Below are positions 12,066 to 52,958 of a stretch of DNA of 64,000 bases, piece after piece. How positions within the stretch are numbered: the first letter of the stretch is position 1; the number at the start of each line of letters is the position of its first letter. Origin of the DNA: Larimichthys crocea (lineage: Eukaryota > Chordata > Actinopteri > Sciaenidae); NCBI RefSeq assembly GCF_000972845.2, contig NC_040013.1, positions 1,411,452 to 1,475,451 of the forward strand, in the 5' to 3' direction. The notes below the pieces were generated by a model. The model ran no database searches. It was not told the DNA's origin and saw only the letters and a list, made by a program, of their open reading frames with translations. The position numbers and the translations under genes were made by a program.

Positions 12066-12158
12066 CGTCGCCCTGTGAATGACCCGGCGCTGATGCCCCA
12101 AAGGTCTGAATGGAGTTGCAGTCGCAGAGCAGCCAGCAGTTGTAGCTCCCTCAGCAGG

Positions 12159-34330
<22,172 letters not shown>

Positions 34331-35794
34331 CGCAGAAGCTCTCAGCTGTGTGAACTCCATAAACGAGCCGCTCTATAAATATCCACGTCTTACATGTTGG
34401 TGATGGTAAATCATGTGTTTACGGAGACGGCACGGCGATGGCTACTTCAATCTCCCGCCTGGTTAACAACGCAGGTTGCCGGGGGCTTATTAGATATGAT
34501 AATGTGCTGCTGACATCAGAAGAAATGTTGGCGAGCGCGCTCAGAGACGCAGCCCGGCTGTAAATGTGTAATTTATTGTCGTGGGAATGGTTGGTGCTGG
34601 TGCGAGTACACCTCCATCTCCATCTCCATCCATCAGCAACCTTGCCCTGGCGTCCCGCCATTGGCTGACCTGGATTGCGGCCTCCTCGCAGCAACTTTTA
34701 AAAAAGCATTGCGGTTGAGTTACGTGAATTAAAGCTGCAGGGAAGGATGCAAGGTCATCGTGAAGGATCCCAAACAAACACATGACCTCAGGGAGGGAAT
34801 GTCATCCACTCCTGGAAACGAGGAGTCGTAAACGAGTGTCGTCCGTGTCGTGGTTGAGGTGACGATGAAGAGCTCAGGAGAGGCTTTATAACCTGCTAAT
34901 GGCGCCCGGGCGGGCGTTATCACTCCGGACAGATGGCACGAGGAGAGTTCAGCGGGGCAAAGTTCATCCAGCTGAGATTTATGAACTTTTCTGATTGTGA
35001 CAGTGTATAATTAAACATTTTCTAATCGCCGGCATGAAAGAAGACACGACTGCTATGTCCTGTTTTAGTCTTCTCAGAGAAATGACTATCTGATGACACA
35101 TCGGGGAATGTAAATTGATTTGGGAATTCTGGAATCTCAGCCATCCAAGAACGCTGCCCCGTAATTGGCATGTTGAGCTCCAGGAACACCCTCGTTGTCT
35201 GTTCCGACCAAACATGTCCCGTTAAGACGAGCTGATTTATTGACAGACGACCACGAGATGTTAAAAAAACAAAACAAACTCCTGTGGAGACACAAAGAAG
35301 TCAAAGAACGACTTCATTTCACAGAAAAACAGATACATCGTGAATGAACAAACGAGTTCTTGGAGATCTGAAGTACAACTTCTTTCACGTTTGAACAGAG
35401 TCAATTAGAGACTTAAGTCAACTTCATTGTAACATGGAGGCCTGTAGGACACGTCAATCTTGTGATTAATAATAAAACATGTTATATTTTATTAATTTAA
35501 TAAGTTTGAAAGGTTGAATCTGAAGTCTTCAGTTCCGGCTGGAGAGAGTCGAGTACTCGGTGGATCGTTAACAAGTCGTTGCACTCGGCTCGTCAGAGCT
35601 CGTCGACGCCGTTGCAACGACAGTCGTCTGAGTCGTTGACTGACTCACCTGAGGCCTGTTAACGACGGTCGTTCAGGTGTCGTTGAGTCTCCTTGGATTG
35701 GTTGAAAGGACGGCTTGGTAGGTTAATAACTAGTAAACGTGTTGGAACAAGGCTGCAAAAGATTTTCATCATCGATTAAGTGAAGCCACAAACT

Positions 35795-36047
35795 GCAGTT
35801 CCTCTAACGTCCACCTGAGGCTGGCTCCAGAAGTGAGTCAGTCTCCATAAGTCCCCATGTCCAAATGTCCAACTTCACAGCAGAAATAAACATGTTTACA
35901 GCCTGGTACAAAAAACAGTTTTGGTCTCTGTAGCTAATTTCCCCGTTCATGACAACTGTACTGAGGGTGAATTTATATACAACTCACCTGTTCACATTAT
36001 ATTAAGGCTTAAAGTTATGCAGGATTAAGAGCGTGGACGCTTTGATT
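35795..36047 (+). repeat. Interspersed repeat, copy 1
   Basis: Runs from GCAGTTCCTCTAACGTCCAC to GGATTAAGAGCGTGGACG and is almost identical to 45308-45560. An inverted, partial copy is at 37195-37292. It contains the phrase CTCCATAAGTCCCCATGTCC. Its near-identity to the other copy implies recent mobility or gene conversion. No TIRs were found, and the family is unknown to me. Confidence 0.85.
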
Positions 36048-37194
36048 AGAGTCAGTCGCCGCTCCTGAACTCGAACATCGTCTCATCTTGAAGCTCAAAC
36101 ATGAACACATCGTGTGCAGCATGTTTCCTCGGGTGGCCCGTTTTTAGATGAATTGCTTTGCGTTCTTGTTTACCGGCGTCTGTTTGATTTATTCCCGTTT
36201 GGGATTATCATCTCGGAGCTTCTCCGAGCTCCACCATCAATCCTCCACCGTGTGCTGCTGCTGCGCCTCCTGTCAGCGCTGACAGACGACCTGCCCTTCA
36301 ACTCTCTGCCACCCTGCAGGAGGAAGAGACACGTCGTCAATCAGAGATCATTTTCTCAGACGCTGTTCAGCAGAGAGGATCCTGGGAAGGGGGTGGCGAT
36401 GGTGTGTGTGTGTTTGTTAAGCCTCCAGGAAACAAAGAGTGGTGACATCAGCCTGTTGTCGTGCTCCTCCGTCTCCTCACAAATGAACTGATTATTTATG
36501 GGTGGAGGGGACGGAGAGGAGAGCAATCCTGGAAGTCATGAACAGCATCCTGGCCAGCGTCCATGTGCAAGGTGAAGGAGACGCGTCTCTTGTCCTGGCA
36601 TTCCTCCTCGCGCTGAGGGATTGTGGGTAACCACAGCAGACAGGCTGATTTCAAAACAGACGAGGAATTTAACTTTCTGTTGTTTGTCTCGTTAACAACA
36701 GTCCAGATGATGAACGGTTGTTTTTGTGTCTGTGGTTTTGGGTGTAGCTCGCTCACCAACAACAAAATATGTGATTCAATGATTATTTCTGAATATTGTG
36801 TCAGCGGATGAAGTGACAGACGGACGGAGGCGGTGGTGTCTTCTCCTCAGTCTCTTGCTCTTTGGTTGTTGATGTTTTTCCACAGAGGGACCCGGGTCCT
36901 CCTGTCTGTTTGTGGGACGGCTGTCTTCTGGATGACACGTCCCCGCTGACCCGGAAGCTCCGCGGGGACGTTAACAGAAGACGGGGTGAGGCCGGGCCCG
37001 TCAGTCACTGCACGACAAAGCAAGTAAATATGTTTGTGAGCAGAAATCTGCTCTGCACGACGGCGACCTAAAATCATCTGATAGACTTCAGATTCAAACA
37101 TTTCAATAAAATCTTACAAGCTTCAGTTTATTCAAGCAGCTCTGCCAAAACGACAGGAGTAAGAGGAGAAACAACAAAGTACAACGCAGTACAA

Positions 37195-37292
37195 CAATGT
37201 TTATTTCTGCTGTGAAGTTGGACGTTTGAACATGGGGACTGACTCACTTCTGGAGCCAGCCTCAAGTGGACGTTAGAGGAACTGCAGTTGGT
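37195..37292 (-). repeat. Interspersed repeat, inverted partial copy
   Basis: GCTGTGAAGTTGGACGTTTG through GGACGTTAGAGGAACTGCAG is the reverse complement of the first part of the repeat at 35795. Confidence 0.85.
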
Positions 37293-38289
37293 GAAACTCT
37301 AACGTATTTATCCACTGAGTATTTCTGAAATAAATTCCATATAAGTAAGTAATATAATCCGACATTTTGTGTTTGTGGTTGAACTGAACACCTCTGGCTT
37401 GATTTGTGGACGGAGTATTTATGGCGTCTGGAGGCACGGGTGTGGTCAGGTAAATGAGATGGATGAGTGTGTTTGTTTGGTGTCGAGCTAGCAGGCAGGC
37501 GGGGCGGGTGGAGAGGGTAGCGGTGTCTGCGCCGACAAGGTGTGTGCGTTGGCGCCCATACAAAACCTGACGCCTACAGGCATGGCCCCGCCTCTTTCCC
37601 ACCAGATCGACTTTCTTCAGCGCAGGAATGAGACACAGACACCTCCTCCACCTCCTCCAGGCTCAGACATATAATCTGGGCCTGTCAGGGCCTTTATCAA
37701 ACAGGATCAACTGGTGCTGGGCCTTTCTCCACCGTCCCCCCCCCTCCACATGCAGCAGGATACCTGCACACGCATTCCTTCGACACATCCCTGTCCCAGG
37801 AGGCGTATCACCTGTCTTTTATGGCAGCTCGGCTCGAGGACTTGGGGAGGGCTGAGGTTCAGCTGCTCCTGTGCATTGTCCTGATTTGAAAACTAAGATA
37901 GCAGCACGGCCTTCGGCCTTCGGTTTAGAGCGCGATATCCCCCGAGTCTTAAAACATCAGAAGAACGATGATGTGACCTGTTGATTGGTCGGTTTCTACA
38001 ACCCACCTGAGGGAGCCCTCCTTGGCTTCGTCTCACTGCAAGCGACCAGATAAGAGGGAGTATGAATCAAAGCTGCTGCAGCGTCGCCACCACCACCGCC
38101 GCCGTTGTCGTGCACAGAACTCTAATCATATCACTCCTGAGCCATATGTCTTTGTACTCTCTTTAATTGAATTGAGCCCGGAGGATGAGATTGGCTGACA
38201 TACCTCGCAGTGACTCAGAAGAGCAGCAATTTCGGACGGTTATTTTCTTGGCACGGTTTAACATAAAATCCTCCAGCCTTGCCTGAGAC

Positions 38290-38990
38290 ACAAACATGTC
38301 TTTAAATGAATGATAAAGTGTAAATATTTAACCTTTGGCTAACAATTTCACCACGACTACCTAAAAATTCAGTCGTTATGTTTGCGACTTGTTTTTGCTG
38401 CCACCAAGTGGCCAAAAAATCAGCTATTGTAGTTTTAAAGGAGCTGTAAGTATCAATTGATCACCTCCCCCTCCAAATAGGGGCCAATATGACAAACTAA
38501 ACAGCAAACATGTAGCTAAAAGAGTCAGATATTTCCCTCAGGAGATGGTGGAGACCAAAAACGGAGCTAAAACACATATTGGACTTACATTCATCGAGTG
38601 GACACAAACATGCCTCTAAATAGTCTCTAAAAGTGTAAATAACAAGTTCACCACAACCGACTAAAAGTTCAGTCGTTGTTGTGTTTTGCGACTTGTTTTT
38701 GCTGCCCCCAAGTGGCCAAAAAATCAGCTATTGTAGGTTTAAATGAGCTGTATGTAATAATTGGTCACCTTTTGAATTCATACTCCGAATAGGGACCAAT
38801 ATAACAAACCAAACAGCAAACATGCAGCTAAAAGAGTCAGATAGTTCCTTCAGGAGATGGTGGAGACCAAAAACAGAGCAAAAAGATCATCAAACATGTC
38901 TTTCAATTAATGATGAAGTGTAAATAAGCAACCGTTTGCTAACAAGTTCACCACAACCACCTAAACGTTGATGTCGTTGTTGTGTTTGCT
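38290..38990. repeat. 310-bp tandem repeat, block 1
   Basis: Just over two units, each with TTGTTTTTGCTGCCCCCAAG, TGGCCAAAAAATCAGCTATT and TCAGGAGATGGTGGAGACCA. Units begin near 38293, 38603 and 38890 (truncated). Confidence 0.85.
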
Positions 38991-40214
38991 CAGAATAACA
39001 GCAATTTCAAGTGGTAATGTGACCTCGGCCTCGCCTTTGCCATGTGGCTTCATCTCACCGGTCGTATTACCGTTAATAGACCCGTCGGAGGCCTCAACCT
39101 TTAGTATCTAATATCAAATATTGTAAATTTTATTGGCATGTTTGCGACCCTGCGATTGCCTATTAAAGACCGACCCATCAAACTGCAGTGACAGGGCTGC
39201 CTGCTGTGACAAACACTTACCTTATTGAATTTCTCGGTCACGTGTGAACACATTATTTGCTCCTGACTCACCGTGGAGGGCGGTGAGGGTGGTGGTGTTG
39301 GAGGGGGGATGTGATCTGACGTCAACTTGTCGTCAGACATCCTGGCATCCATCTCGTTGAAGACGCATGAAGATTTAATGCTTCAGAATCGCCTTTTTAT
39401 TCGCGATCTCGTCCACCTCTGTTAGTCACCTTGTGTAAAGAAGGTGGCGCCGATGTCTTTAGTATAGAAACGCCATGAACGTGTGCGTACATGTCTTGAG
39501 TGAAGTAGGGTTAGGTGTGTGGAGCACGTTGCCCAGAGCGGATGGGGGATTTTCCCCTGAAAAGGACTGAGGTGAAGCACGTTTTCAGTCCCCCTCTTTT
39601 CTTCCTATTTTGTTTTTCCTGCTTCCTGTGCAGCCAGGAGGCGAAGCCGTGAAAACCAAACAGAAATGGAAACAGACGCACAGAGAGGTCTTTTCAGGCT
39701 TTCTTGGCCCGTAATCAGAATGGGATGTGGGTTTGAAACCGAACAAAGTGAGTGTTGAACGTGGCCATGACGTCGAGTTAAAGTTATCCAAACGGCGTCG
39801 GTTCCCCTTCGGCCTGACGAGGAGGTGTAAGAGCTCTGATTTTAGAAGACCGTAACGTGCCAGCAGACAGCAGAGGATATAATGAGATGGTGAAGAGTCT
39901 GGCACGCGGAGACAGGAACGCTTTGTGATGTCTGATGACTAATTTTTGCCAAACTCAAAAAAATAAAAAAAGGCCAAGTGCTCGAGCTCTCAGAGCGAGT
40001 GGTAGCTTGGCTGAACTTTCCTTTATTACTTTAAAAAAGTAGATATGAAACAAGTCGGCTCAAGAGGCACAGCTGTTAATGCCATCCACGACCTGACGGA
40101 GAAATGTGCTGAGGCTGCACTGCATGTAGAAACACACTGAGGTTTGTGTGTTTCAATGAAAAGGCCTGTCAGATATATTAAAAAATATATAAATTATGGT
40201 GTTTATTTGCTCAA

Positions 40215-40830
40215 AAAACAGACGTTCAGCAGGTAAGAGTCAGATATTTCCTTCAGGAGATGGTGGAGACCAGAAACGGAGCTAAAAGACAGTAAATATT
40301 GGGCTTACATTCATCGAGTGGACACAAACATGCCTCTAAATAGTCTCTAAAAGTGTAAATAACAAGTTCACCACAACCGACTAAAAGTTCAGTCGTTGTT
40401 GTATTTGTGACTTGTTTTTGCTGCCCCCAAGTGGCCAAAAAAATCAGCTATTGTAGGTTTAAAGAAGCTGTATGTATCGATAGATCACCTGTTAAATTTA
40501 TACTCCGAATAGGTGCCAATATAACAAACCAAACAGCAAACATGCAGCTAAAGAGTCAGATATTTCCCTCAGGAGATGGTGGAGACCAAAAACTGAGCTA
40601 AAACACAGTAAATATTGGACTTACATTCATCAAGTGGACACAAACATGCCTCTAAATAGTCACTAAAAGTATAAATAATAAGTTCACCACAACCGACTAA
40701 AAGTTCAGTCGTGTTTCCAACTTGTTTTTGCTGCCCCCAAGTGGCCAAAAAAGGTCAGTTATTGTAGGTTTAAAAGGAGCTGTATGTAATAATCGGGTCA
40801 CCTTTTGAATCTATAGTCCAAATAGGCAGC
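40215..40830. repeat. 310-bp tandem repeat, block 2
   Basis: Same family as 38290-38990, separated from it by 1.2 kb of unrelated sequence. Units begin near 40321 and 40638, and a truncated copy precedes them. Confidence 0.85.
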
Positions 40831-40839
40831 AACATATCA

Positions 40840-41420
40840 CCAGAAACGTAAGCTAAAGCTGCTAAATTAGCTGCTAACTGTAGCTGCCATTAGCTAGTTT
40901 ACTTCGTTAGCCGTGCAGCTAGCTCGGAGCGTTAGCGGAGTGTTGGCTTTGGAGGAACCCTCCAGGAGAACAAGGCCAGATGGAGACTGAACACATCCAC
41001 AGATAGATGAGCTGTCTCCTGTGCCAGGACAGTCGTTTCCCCATCTCCACTCTTTTTTTTAAGCTAAGCTAACTAGCTGCTAACTGGCTCCAGCTTCATA
41101 TTTACCGTACATAACACGTGTCGGGTATCTATCTTCTCGTCTAACTCTCATCTGACTAAATATGCACATTAAAAGAATAGTTCATGAAGCCAGAGGTGGT
41201 TTAGCTTAGCATGTTAGCCTCCAGCACTGAAGTTTATTAATAAATTGCTTCTCGTACAGACAACAACCAACAAGATGTTACATATTAATTAGACGTGCCC
41301 GGACAGCTGTTTGGAAGCTAAGCTAACTAGCTGCTAACTGGCTCCAGCTTCATATTTACCGCACATAACACGTGTCGGGTATCAATCTTCTCGTCTAACT
41401 CTCATCTGACTAAATAAGTC
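40840..41420. repeat. Duplicated GCTAACTAGCTGCTAACTGG element
   Basis: AAGCTAAGCTAACTAGCTGC and TCCAGCTTCATATTTACCG, then CACGTGTCGGGTATC, occur at about 41070-41160 and again at 41320-41415. Upstream sequence is also rich in TTAGC words. This type of TAGC-rich repeat is common in percomorph fish. Confidence 0.75.
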
Positions 41421-43500
41421 GTCGAAAACACAAATTAGCTGCTCCTGAAGTCGAAATCATTCATTCTTTGATGTGGTAACTTGTTTATTTCCCACAGCGC
41501 TCTTTCCAAAAACAGTATTTAAGTTTGAAACCTGTGATTTACTGAGTATATTTGTATAGAGAGAGAGAGAGACTTCTGCGTATTAATCTCAGCTGCATTT
41601 TCAGATTCCTCTGCCTCACACGGGGCATGTTAGGATCTCCAGCTGCTGTTTCATGCTCCGTTCTCTATGCCATGCAATTATGCCGGGTTCCCACCGGAGG
41701 TTGGGATTGGGTGGAGTAAGCTGAGGCATTAACTGCTCCTCACAGAGCATAACTTGACATAAAAAAAATCCACAAATAAGACTTAAGACGTGCTGCAGCA
41801 GAGCACAAAAGAAAATAAACCATAAAAATAGCTGCTGTTCAGGAAATGGCATTCCTCAACTGGAGCAGAGACGCCACCCATAATTCTGTTACTAATTCAC
41901 ATGAGAAATGAGTCTGAAGCCGCCTGTGACGTGCACGGAGGCTTCACAGATTTAAGAGATCTTTTTTGGAGACCTGATAGAAATCAAAGCGAGCCCAGGG
42001 CGACGAGGAAACATCTAACAGATTTCAAATGAAAGCCCTGAAGACGTTCTTCCCTCTTTCATCCATCAAAGATAATGATGCTTTTTATTTCATTTCATAG
42101 CTCGCAGTGGGCGGACGCATCAGAGACAATGAATATTAAAGGAAGACAACAATCATCTGCTTTAAAATCAGATGTTGCTGAGACCTGGACTGGACTGTGT
42201 CTGTCTGCATGTTTCAGGGACAACAGAGACGTCCGTTGTGAGGGAAGGCTGGTAATGCCTGGCACTGAAGGCTGCAGAACATCCACACTCTCTCTCGCTC
42301 TGCACGTGCATACACACTTTTATTTTGTAGGCAACAGCGCCCTCTCGTGTCACAAAGAGAGAGAGCCAGAGCTGGGAGCATGAAAAATAAAACACAGGTT
42401 CAGTTTGTGGAGCACTAAGAATAAAATGACATTTATCCCTCGTTCAGATCTTTGGTGAGGCCTTCAGGGATAATTTCAAGGTACACAAAGTTAAACGAGA
42501 CATCCAGACGGGCTTCACACACGAGCAGGATCAGACAATGTGAGCACAGTCTGCAGAAATCAGTGTTTTTAAGTGTCTTATCCGTTTCATGCATGAAATA
42601 GATCAGCAAATTTCAATCTCACACGTGTTTCTGTTTCTACTTTAAAGCACTAAAACTGTGGCACAGGTTCAGTTCATGGAGCACGAGAGGTTCAGATAGA
42701 AAGAATAGAAATGTCTTCTTCTCCTGCAGTCGTAGAGTGGAAGTCATTTTCTCTGTTTAAGCGAGTTTATTATGTTAATTAGACAGCAGGAGGACGGGAC
42801 GGGAGGATTCATCTGGAGCGTTTCGTAATCGCTTTCGTACTTGCAGCCATAAAGATCTTCAAAAGGTTTGAGTCACTCCATGTGAGGCCTTTAAGAAGAT
42901 CTCCAGGGTACGAAGAGATAAATGAGAAATCAGATTTCAGGTCTTGAGACCAAAATGTGAACACAGGCTGCAGAAATCCACCCAGCTGAAGTGTTTTCAA
43001 GTTTCACACGTGACTGTAAAGCACAAAAACGTGACACACAGTTCACGGGGCACCAAGGTAAATGGACTGTACTTCTATAACGTCTGCATATCTCGTTCAC
43101 ACACTGATGGTTCAGCCTTCAGGATCTTGCTCAAGGACTCTTCAACATGCAGACTACATAGATCATCTGATCAGTGGACGACGAAGGTACAAAAAGACGA
43201 ACAAGAAATCAAACTTCAGGAGAACAAATGAGCAGAAACTCCGTCCAGCAGAGTTTTTTATCTGTTTGGTGCCTGAAAGAAGTCAACAAAGTTGGATATT
43301 TAATTTATTCTTTTATCTAAATCACATTAAAGCAGAACAAGCACAAACAGCTGTGTAACGTCTGAAGGAGGAGTCATGTTGCAAACTGAAGTTCTGGTTG
43401 TTTACCAAGCAAGGGTTGCATTGTGGGAACTGTAGGCTGCTAAACTCTTTAATGATGTGAACTGTTTCTTCTTCTTCCCTTCGTTCTGCCTGCAGCAGTT

Positions 43501-43917
43501 CCCTCCACATAAACATGTCTGTCTAATTCCTCCAGCAGCATGTGATCCTCTTCACACCTCCTCCCTGCTCTTGTGTTTTAAGGTTGTGCAATAGTTAAAT
43601 AATTCATTGTCAGCGTCGCTGCTGCTGCTGCTGCTGCTGCCTACAGGTCGTCGGTGCGGAGGAAAAAAGCTGCTCGCTCGTCATTCCTGCAGTGCGAGCT
43701 CTGGCAGCAGCTCCTGAGAGAGACAGAGCGCACAGATCCGAGGGAAGCTGCAGAGCACCCACACCCACCGAGGATACACAGGACTACCCTTACTCCTCCT
43801 CCTCCTCCTCCCTCCCTTCTCCAACTCTGCGCTCAGCATTATCACAACTGCTGCTCGGCTTTGCAGGGCAGCGACGAGCCCACTTGGCTTCAAGAAACTT
43901 CAAGAACAAGGAGGACG
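43501..43917 (+). other. lgi3: Upstream region and probable 5' UTR of lgi3
   Basis: Contains a (CTG)7 run at about 43618-43639. The reading frame of lgi3 stays open upstream to an ATG at 43654, but that extension is Arg/Pro-rich and would bury the signal peptide, so I treat it as untranslated. The transcription start is not visible. Confidence 0.5.
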
Positions 43918-49318
<5,401 letters not shown>

Positions 49319-50320
49319 ACATGTTAAAACCGGAGCGAGAGGAGGAGGACGAGGCGTTTGTGAGCATTTATCAACACGTGCCAAATAAATGAAAGACTGC
49401 AAAATGTTTAAGCCATGTAACTAAAGGTCTGCTGTGTCACCTGATGTTTAAAGCGAGGCAACTAATTAAAAGATTAATCTATTTTTGATGCACTATCTCT
49501 TAACATCGTGTCATGGCAACGCTGCATCACTGCTTCCATCTATCTACGCCAGTTATTTGTATACTTTACTAAACAATGTGCATGTGCATCCACTGAAGAC
49601 TGACTGTAAAAGATTTTGTAAGTTTATCTGTGTTGCATTTTGCATGACACAAATGGTACAAATGATATGATGTAAACCGAGCAATACTTAACCATCGCAA
49701 TACTTAAAAAAAATCCTTGATTATATATGAGATAATCTGTTTTTTGGGGATTTAATGTTCGTTCTGCAATAATAACAAAGAGAGATCAGAGCCGGCCTGA
49801 AGCATGAGCAAAGACGAGGCGAGAGGGGCCAAAGTGTCTGACAATGTGAAATTTTCTTTATAATTTAAGTTTTTAAAAACAGATTCTTTGATTTTGTTAT
49901 AGCGGATGTGAAAAATAAGAAACATTTTGGGGGATTATATCTAATAAACTGAAATCTGGGGATCCACACGAGCTATAACAAAGTCAAAGAATGTATATTA
50001 AAGTTATATAACAGTTCTAATCCTATGTTTTTGTTCTTGTTGCTGTGTATATTTGCACATGGAAGAGTTGATGTGAAGGGGGGTTCAATTAAATCCAGCT
50101 TATGGCCCCTAAAACGTCCCGTGTCCTGTCTTGAAACTGCTTTTCAAAAACCGTTATTGATAACCTAAAAACATTCGATCCTGCAGCTACCAGCAGGTTC
50201 TCCTGTTACAGCTGCACGCATTCAAGTGTAAACAGAGAACTTATCATTAACATAGATACTACATATATGTACTACAGATATACTACAATATATAACAATA
50301 TAACTCATATCCCTGCTGCA

Positions 50321-50351
<31 letters not shown>

Positions 50352-50560
50352 GGCAAATCTAAAAGATATAAATAGTACAAATATGGCAAATATAGCAGTA
50401 TAAACAGAATGAACAGTATAAACTGAGATCTAGCAAAAATAAAAGGAGTATATGTGTAAACTGTTGTAAACAGTTTGAATGGTGTACAGCAATTGACTGT
50501 ACATAGTGCAACTGAAGATAATATATAATAATTATGATTTATTAGTTTTTATAGGTGTTT
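49319..50560 (+). other. lgi3: lgi3 3' UTR and downstream AT-rich DNA
   Basis: An AATAAA signal is at 49384-49389, about 65 bp after the stop. Further AT-rich sequence may extend the UTR. A (TA)n run occurs near 50332-50351. Beyond that nothing is recognisable up to the tandem array. Confidence 0.5.
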
Positions 50561-50990
50561 CTATCTGCATTCATTGGGTGGTTTCAGAGAGTTACAACAG
50601 TTTGTAAACTCAATGAAAACAACTGATTATAGGAATTTATTGATATTAGAAAATGTAATTTTTACTTTTGCTGGTTCAGTACAAAGGATATATTGAATAT
50701 ATAGATGATACATGTGCACACATACAAATCATAAGTCAAATCAGCTCTAAATTTGGCTGAATTATGAAAGGTATAAGAGGTAACATGAAGAGCTGAAAGC
50801 TCTTCTTGTTGAGCTGAGTCAAATGATCTGACTCCCTAAAAAGAACCGAACTTCCCATCTCTACGACGGTGAACGGCGCTTTACGTGAACGTTAAAGCTC
50901 GTACGAGGTGTCGAGTGGTCCAGCTGCAGCGCAGAATATCTTCTAAACATCGAGATATCATGTTTGACTTCATGGGGACTCTAACAGTGG
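50560..50990. repeat. Degenerate first unit of the chmp7-upstream array
   Basis: 50570-50760 matches the array phrase GGTTTCAGAGAGTTAC through CACATACAAATCATAAGTCA with more substitutions than the later units. It is followed by a half palindrome (ATGATCTGACTCCCTAAAAA near 50825), so it is an older, diverged unit. Confidence 0.75.
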
Positions 50991-51060
50991 AGTATACATT
51001 AGTTATGGGAAGTTTTTTAGAACGTATCCCCCGCGATAAACGAGGGACCACTGTATATTA

Positions 51061-51155
51061 GTGATGGGAAGTTCTTTTTAGGGAGTGAGATCATTTGACT
51101 GGACGAGATTCTGAGTCAAATGATCCGACTCCCTAAAAAGAACCGAACTTCCCAT
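51061..51155. repeat. ~100-bp palindrome of the array (five full copies, two halves)
   Basis: GTGATGGGAAGTTCTTTTTA and GGGAGTCAGATCATTTGACT are followed after a short loop by the reverse complement AGTCAAATGATCCGACTCCC and TAAAAAGAACCGAACTTCCC. Other full copies are near 51506, 52236, 52965 and 53408; half copies are at about 50815-50860 and 54608-54652. The latter sits inside chmp7 intron 2, so the palindrome also moves independently of the array. Confidence 0.85.
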
Positions 51156-51950
51156 TGAGTGCTTGCTTTAACATCTCAGCGTGTCTGGAGTGGGCGGAGT
51201 TCTCGCTCTCGCTCTTTTGGCACACACACACATATATATCCCCGCCCCTTCCCACTCGGCTCGAGTTATAAATGAAATGCTCGCCAGCCTTGGGCGGTTT
51301 CAGAGAGTTACGCAATGAAAACAATTGATTATAGGGATTTATTGATATTAGAAAATGTCATTTTTACTTTTGCTGCTTCAGTACAAAGGATGTATTGAAT
51401 ATATAGATGATACATGTGTACACATACAAATCACAAGTCAAATGAGTGCTAAATTTGGCTGTCAAGTTTGACTTCATAGGGACTCTAACAATGGAGTATA
51501 CATTAGTGATGGGAAGTTCTTTTTAGGGAGTCAGATCATTTGACTGGCCGAGATTCTGAGTCAAATGATCCGACTCTCTAAAAAGAACTGAACTTCCCAT
51601 CACTAGCGCGACCGCTTGCTTTAACATCTCAGCGTGTCTGGAGTGGGCGGAGTTCTCGCTCTCGCTCTTTTGGCACACACACATATGTCCCCGCCCCTTC
51701 CCGCACGGCCCTGAGTTATAAATGAAAGGCTCGCCAGCCTTGGGCGGTTTCAGAGAGTTACGCAATGAAAACAATTGGTTATAGGGATTTATTGATATTA
51801 GATAATGTCATTTTTACTTTTGCTGCTTCAGTACAAAGGATGTATTGAATATATAGATGATACATGTGTACACATACAAATCATAAGTCAAATGAGTGCT
51901 AAATTTGGCTATCAAGTTTGACTTCATAGGGACTCTAACAATAGAGTATA

Positions 51951-52230
51951 CAGTCGTCCCTCGCTATAACGCGGTTCACTTTTCGCGGACTCGCTGTTTC
52001 GCGGATTTTTTTTACAGCGTACTGTACAGTATGAACGCGCATTATGTTCTGCGTCCTGATTGGCTAAGGGAGTACTGTACAAAATGTGTGTAAAAAGGTG
52101 TATAAAAGTGTGTGGTTAGGGGTTTGACGGCCTTAAAACATGGATAATAATTGTAAACCTTACTTCGCGGATTTCGTTTATCGCGGGTTATTTTTAGAAC
52201 GTATCCCCCGCGATAAACGAGGGACCACTG
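51951..52230. mobile_element. pogo/Tigger-like MITE, copy 1
   Basis: Begins CAGTCGTCCCTCGCTATAAC and ends GATAAACGAGGGACCACTG, giving imperfect inverted ends, with TA on both sides (51949-51950 and 52231-52232). The CAGT..GTCCCTCG terminus and TA target fit Tc1/mariner-pogo family non-autonomous elements. No transposase frame. The short plus-strand frame through it is unlikely to be a gene. Confidence 0.85.
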
Positions 52231-52677
52231 TACATTAGTGATGGGAAGTTCTTTTTAGGGAGTCAGATCATTTGACTGGACGAGATTCTGAGTCAAATGA
52301 TCCGACTCCCTAAAAAGAACCGAACTTCCCATTGAGTGCTTGCTTTAACATCTCAGCGTGTCTGGAGTGGGCGGAGTTCTCGCTCTCGCTCTTTTGGCAC
52401 ACACACACATATATATCCCCGCCCCTTCCCACTCGGCTCGAGTTATAAATGAAATGCTCGCCAGCCTTGGGCGGTTTCAGAGACTTACGCAATGAAAACA
52501 ATTGATTATAGGGATTTATTGATATTAGAAAATGTCATTTTTACTTTTGCTGCTTCAGTACAAAGGATGTATTGAATATATAGATGATACATGTGTACAC
52601 ATACAAATCATAAGTCAAATGAGTGCTAAATTTGGCTATCAAGTTTGACTTCATAGGGACTCTAACAATAGAGTATA

Positions 52678-52958
52678 CAGTCGTCCCTCGCTATAACGCG
52701 GTTCACTTTTCACAGACTCGCTGTTTCGCAGATTTTTTTTACAGCGTACTGTACAGTATGAACGCGCATTATGTTCTGCGTCCTGATTGGCTAAGGGAGT
52801 ACTGTACAAAATGTGTGTAAAAAGGTGTATAAAAGTGTGTGGTTAGGGGGTTTTACGGCCTTAAAACATGGATAATAATTGTAAAACTTACTTCGCGGAT
52901 TTCGTTTATCGCGGGTTATTTTTAGAACGTATCCCCCGCGATAAACGAGGGACCACTG
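52678..52958. mobile_element. pogo/Tigger-like MITE, copy 2
   Basis: Near-identical to the copy at 51951, at the same place in the next tandem unit and flanked by TA. It spread with the unit rather than by a second insertion. A truncated right end (TATCCCCCGCGATAAACGAG) also occurs near 51025-51056. Confidence 0.88.

Larger units (their letters stand above)
34331..43500. other. Repeat-rich intergenic region between fgfr1 and lgi3
   Basis: About 9 kb with no gene that I can support. It holds an interspersed repeat shared with lgi3 intron 3 (35795-36047, plus an inverted fragment at 37195-37292), a 310-bp tandem repeat family in two blocks (38290-38990 and 40215-40830), and a duplicated TAGC-rich element (40840-41420). 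All open frames are short, unconserved to my eye and without splice context. Confidence 0.6.

Noticed and set aside
36114..36491. 125-codon plus-strand frame in the fgfr1-lgi3 interval
   Set aside because: No recognisable domain, no plausible flanking splice sites, and ordinary intergenic composition.
39585..39905. 106-codon minus-strand frame
   Set aside because: No similarity to any family I know and no supporting structure.
43654..43917. N-terminal extension of lgi3 from an upstream in-frame ATG
   Set aside because: It would place over 80 polar, Pro-rich residues ahead of an obvious signal peptide. The ATG at 43918 gives the family's normal length.
51896..52820. Plus-strand 65-codon frames repeated in two array units
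   Set aside because: They start in array backbone and read through the MITE TIR, so they cannot be an ancestral gene. No transposase motif.
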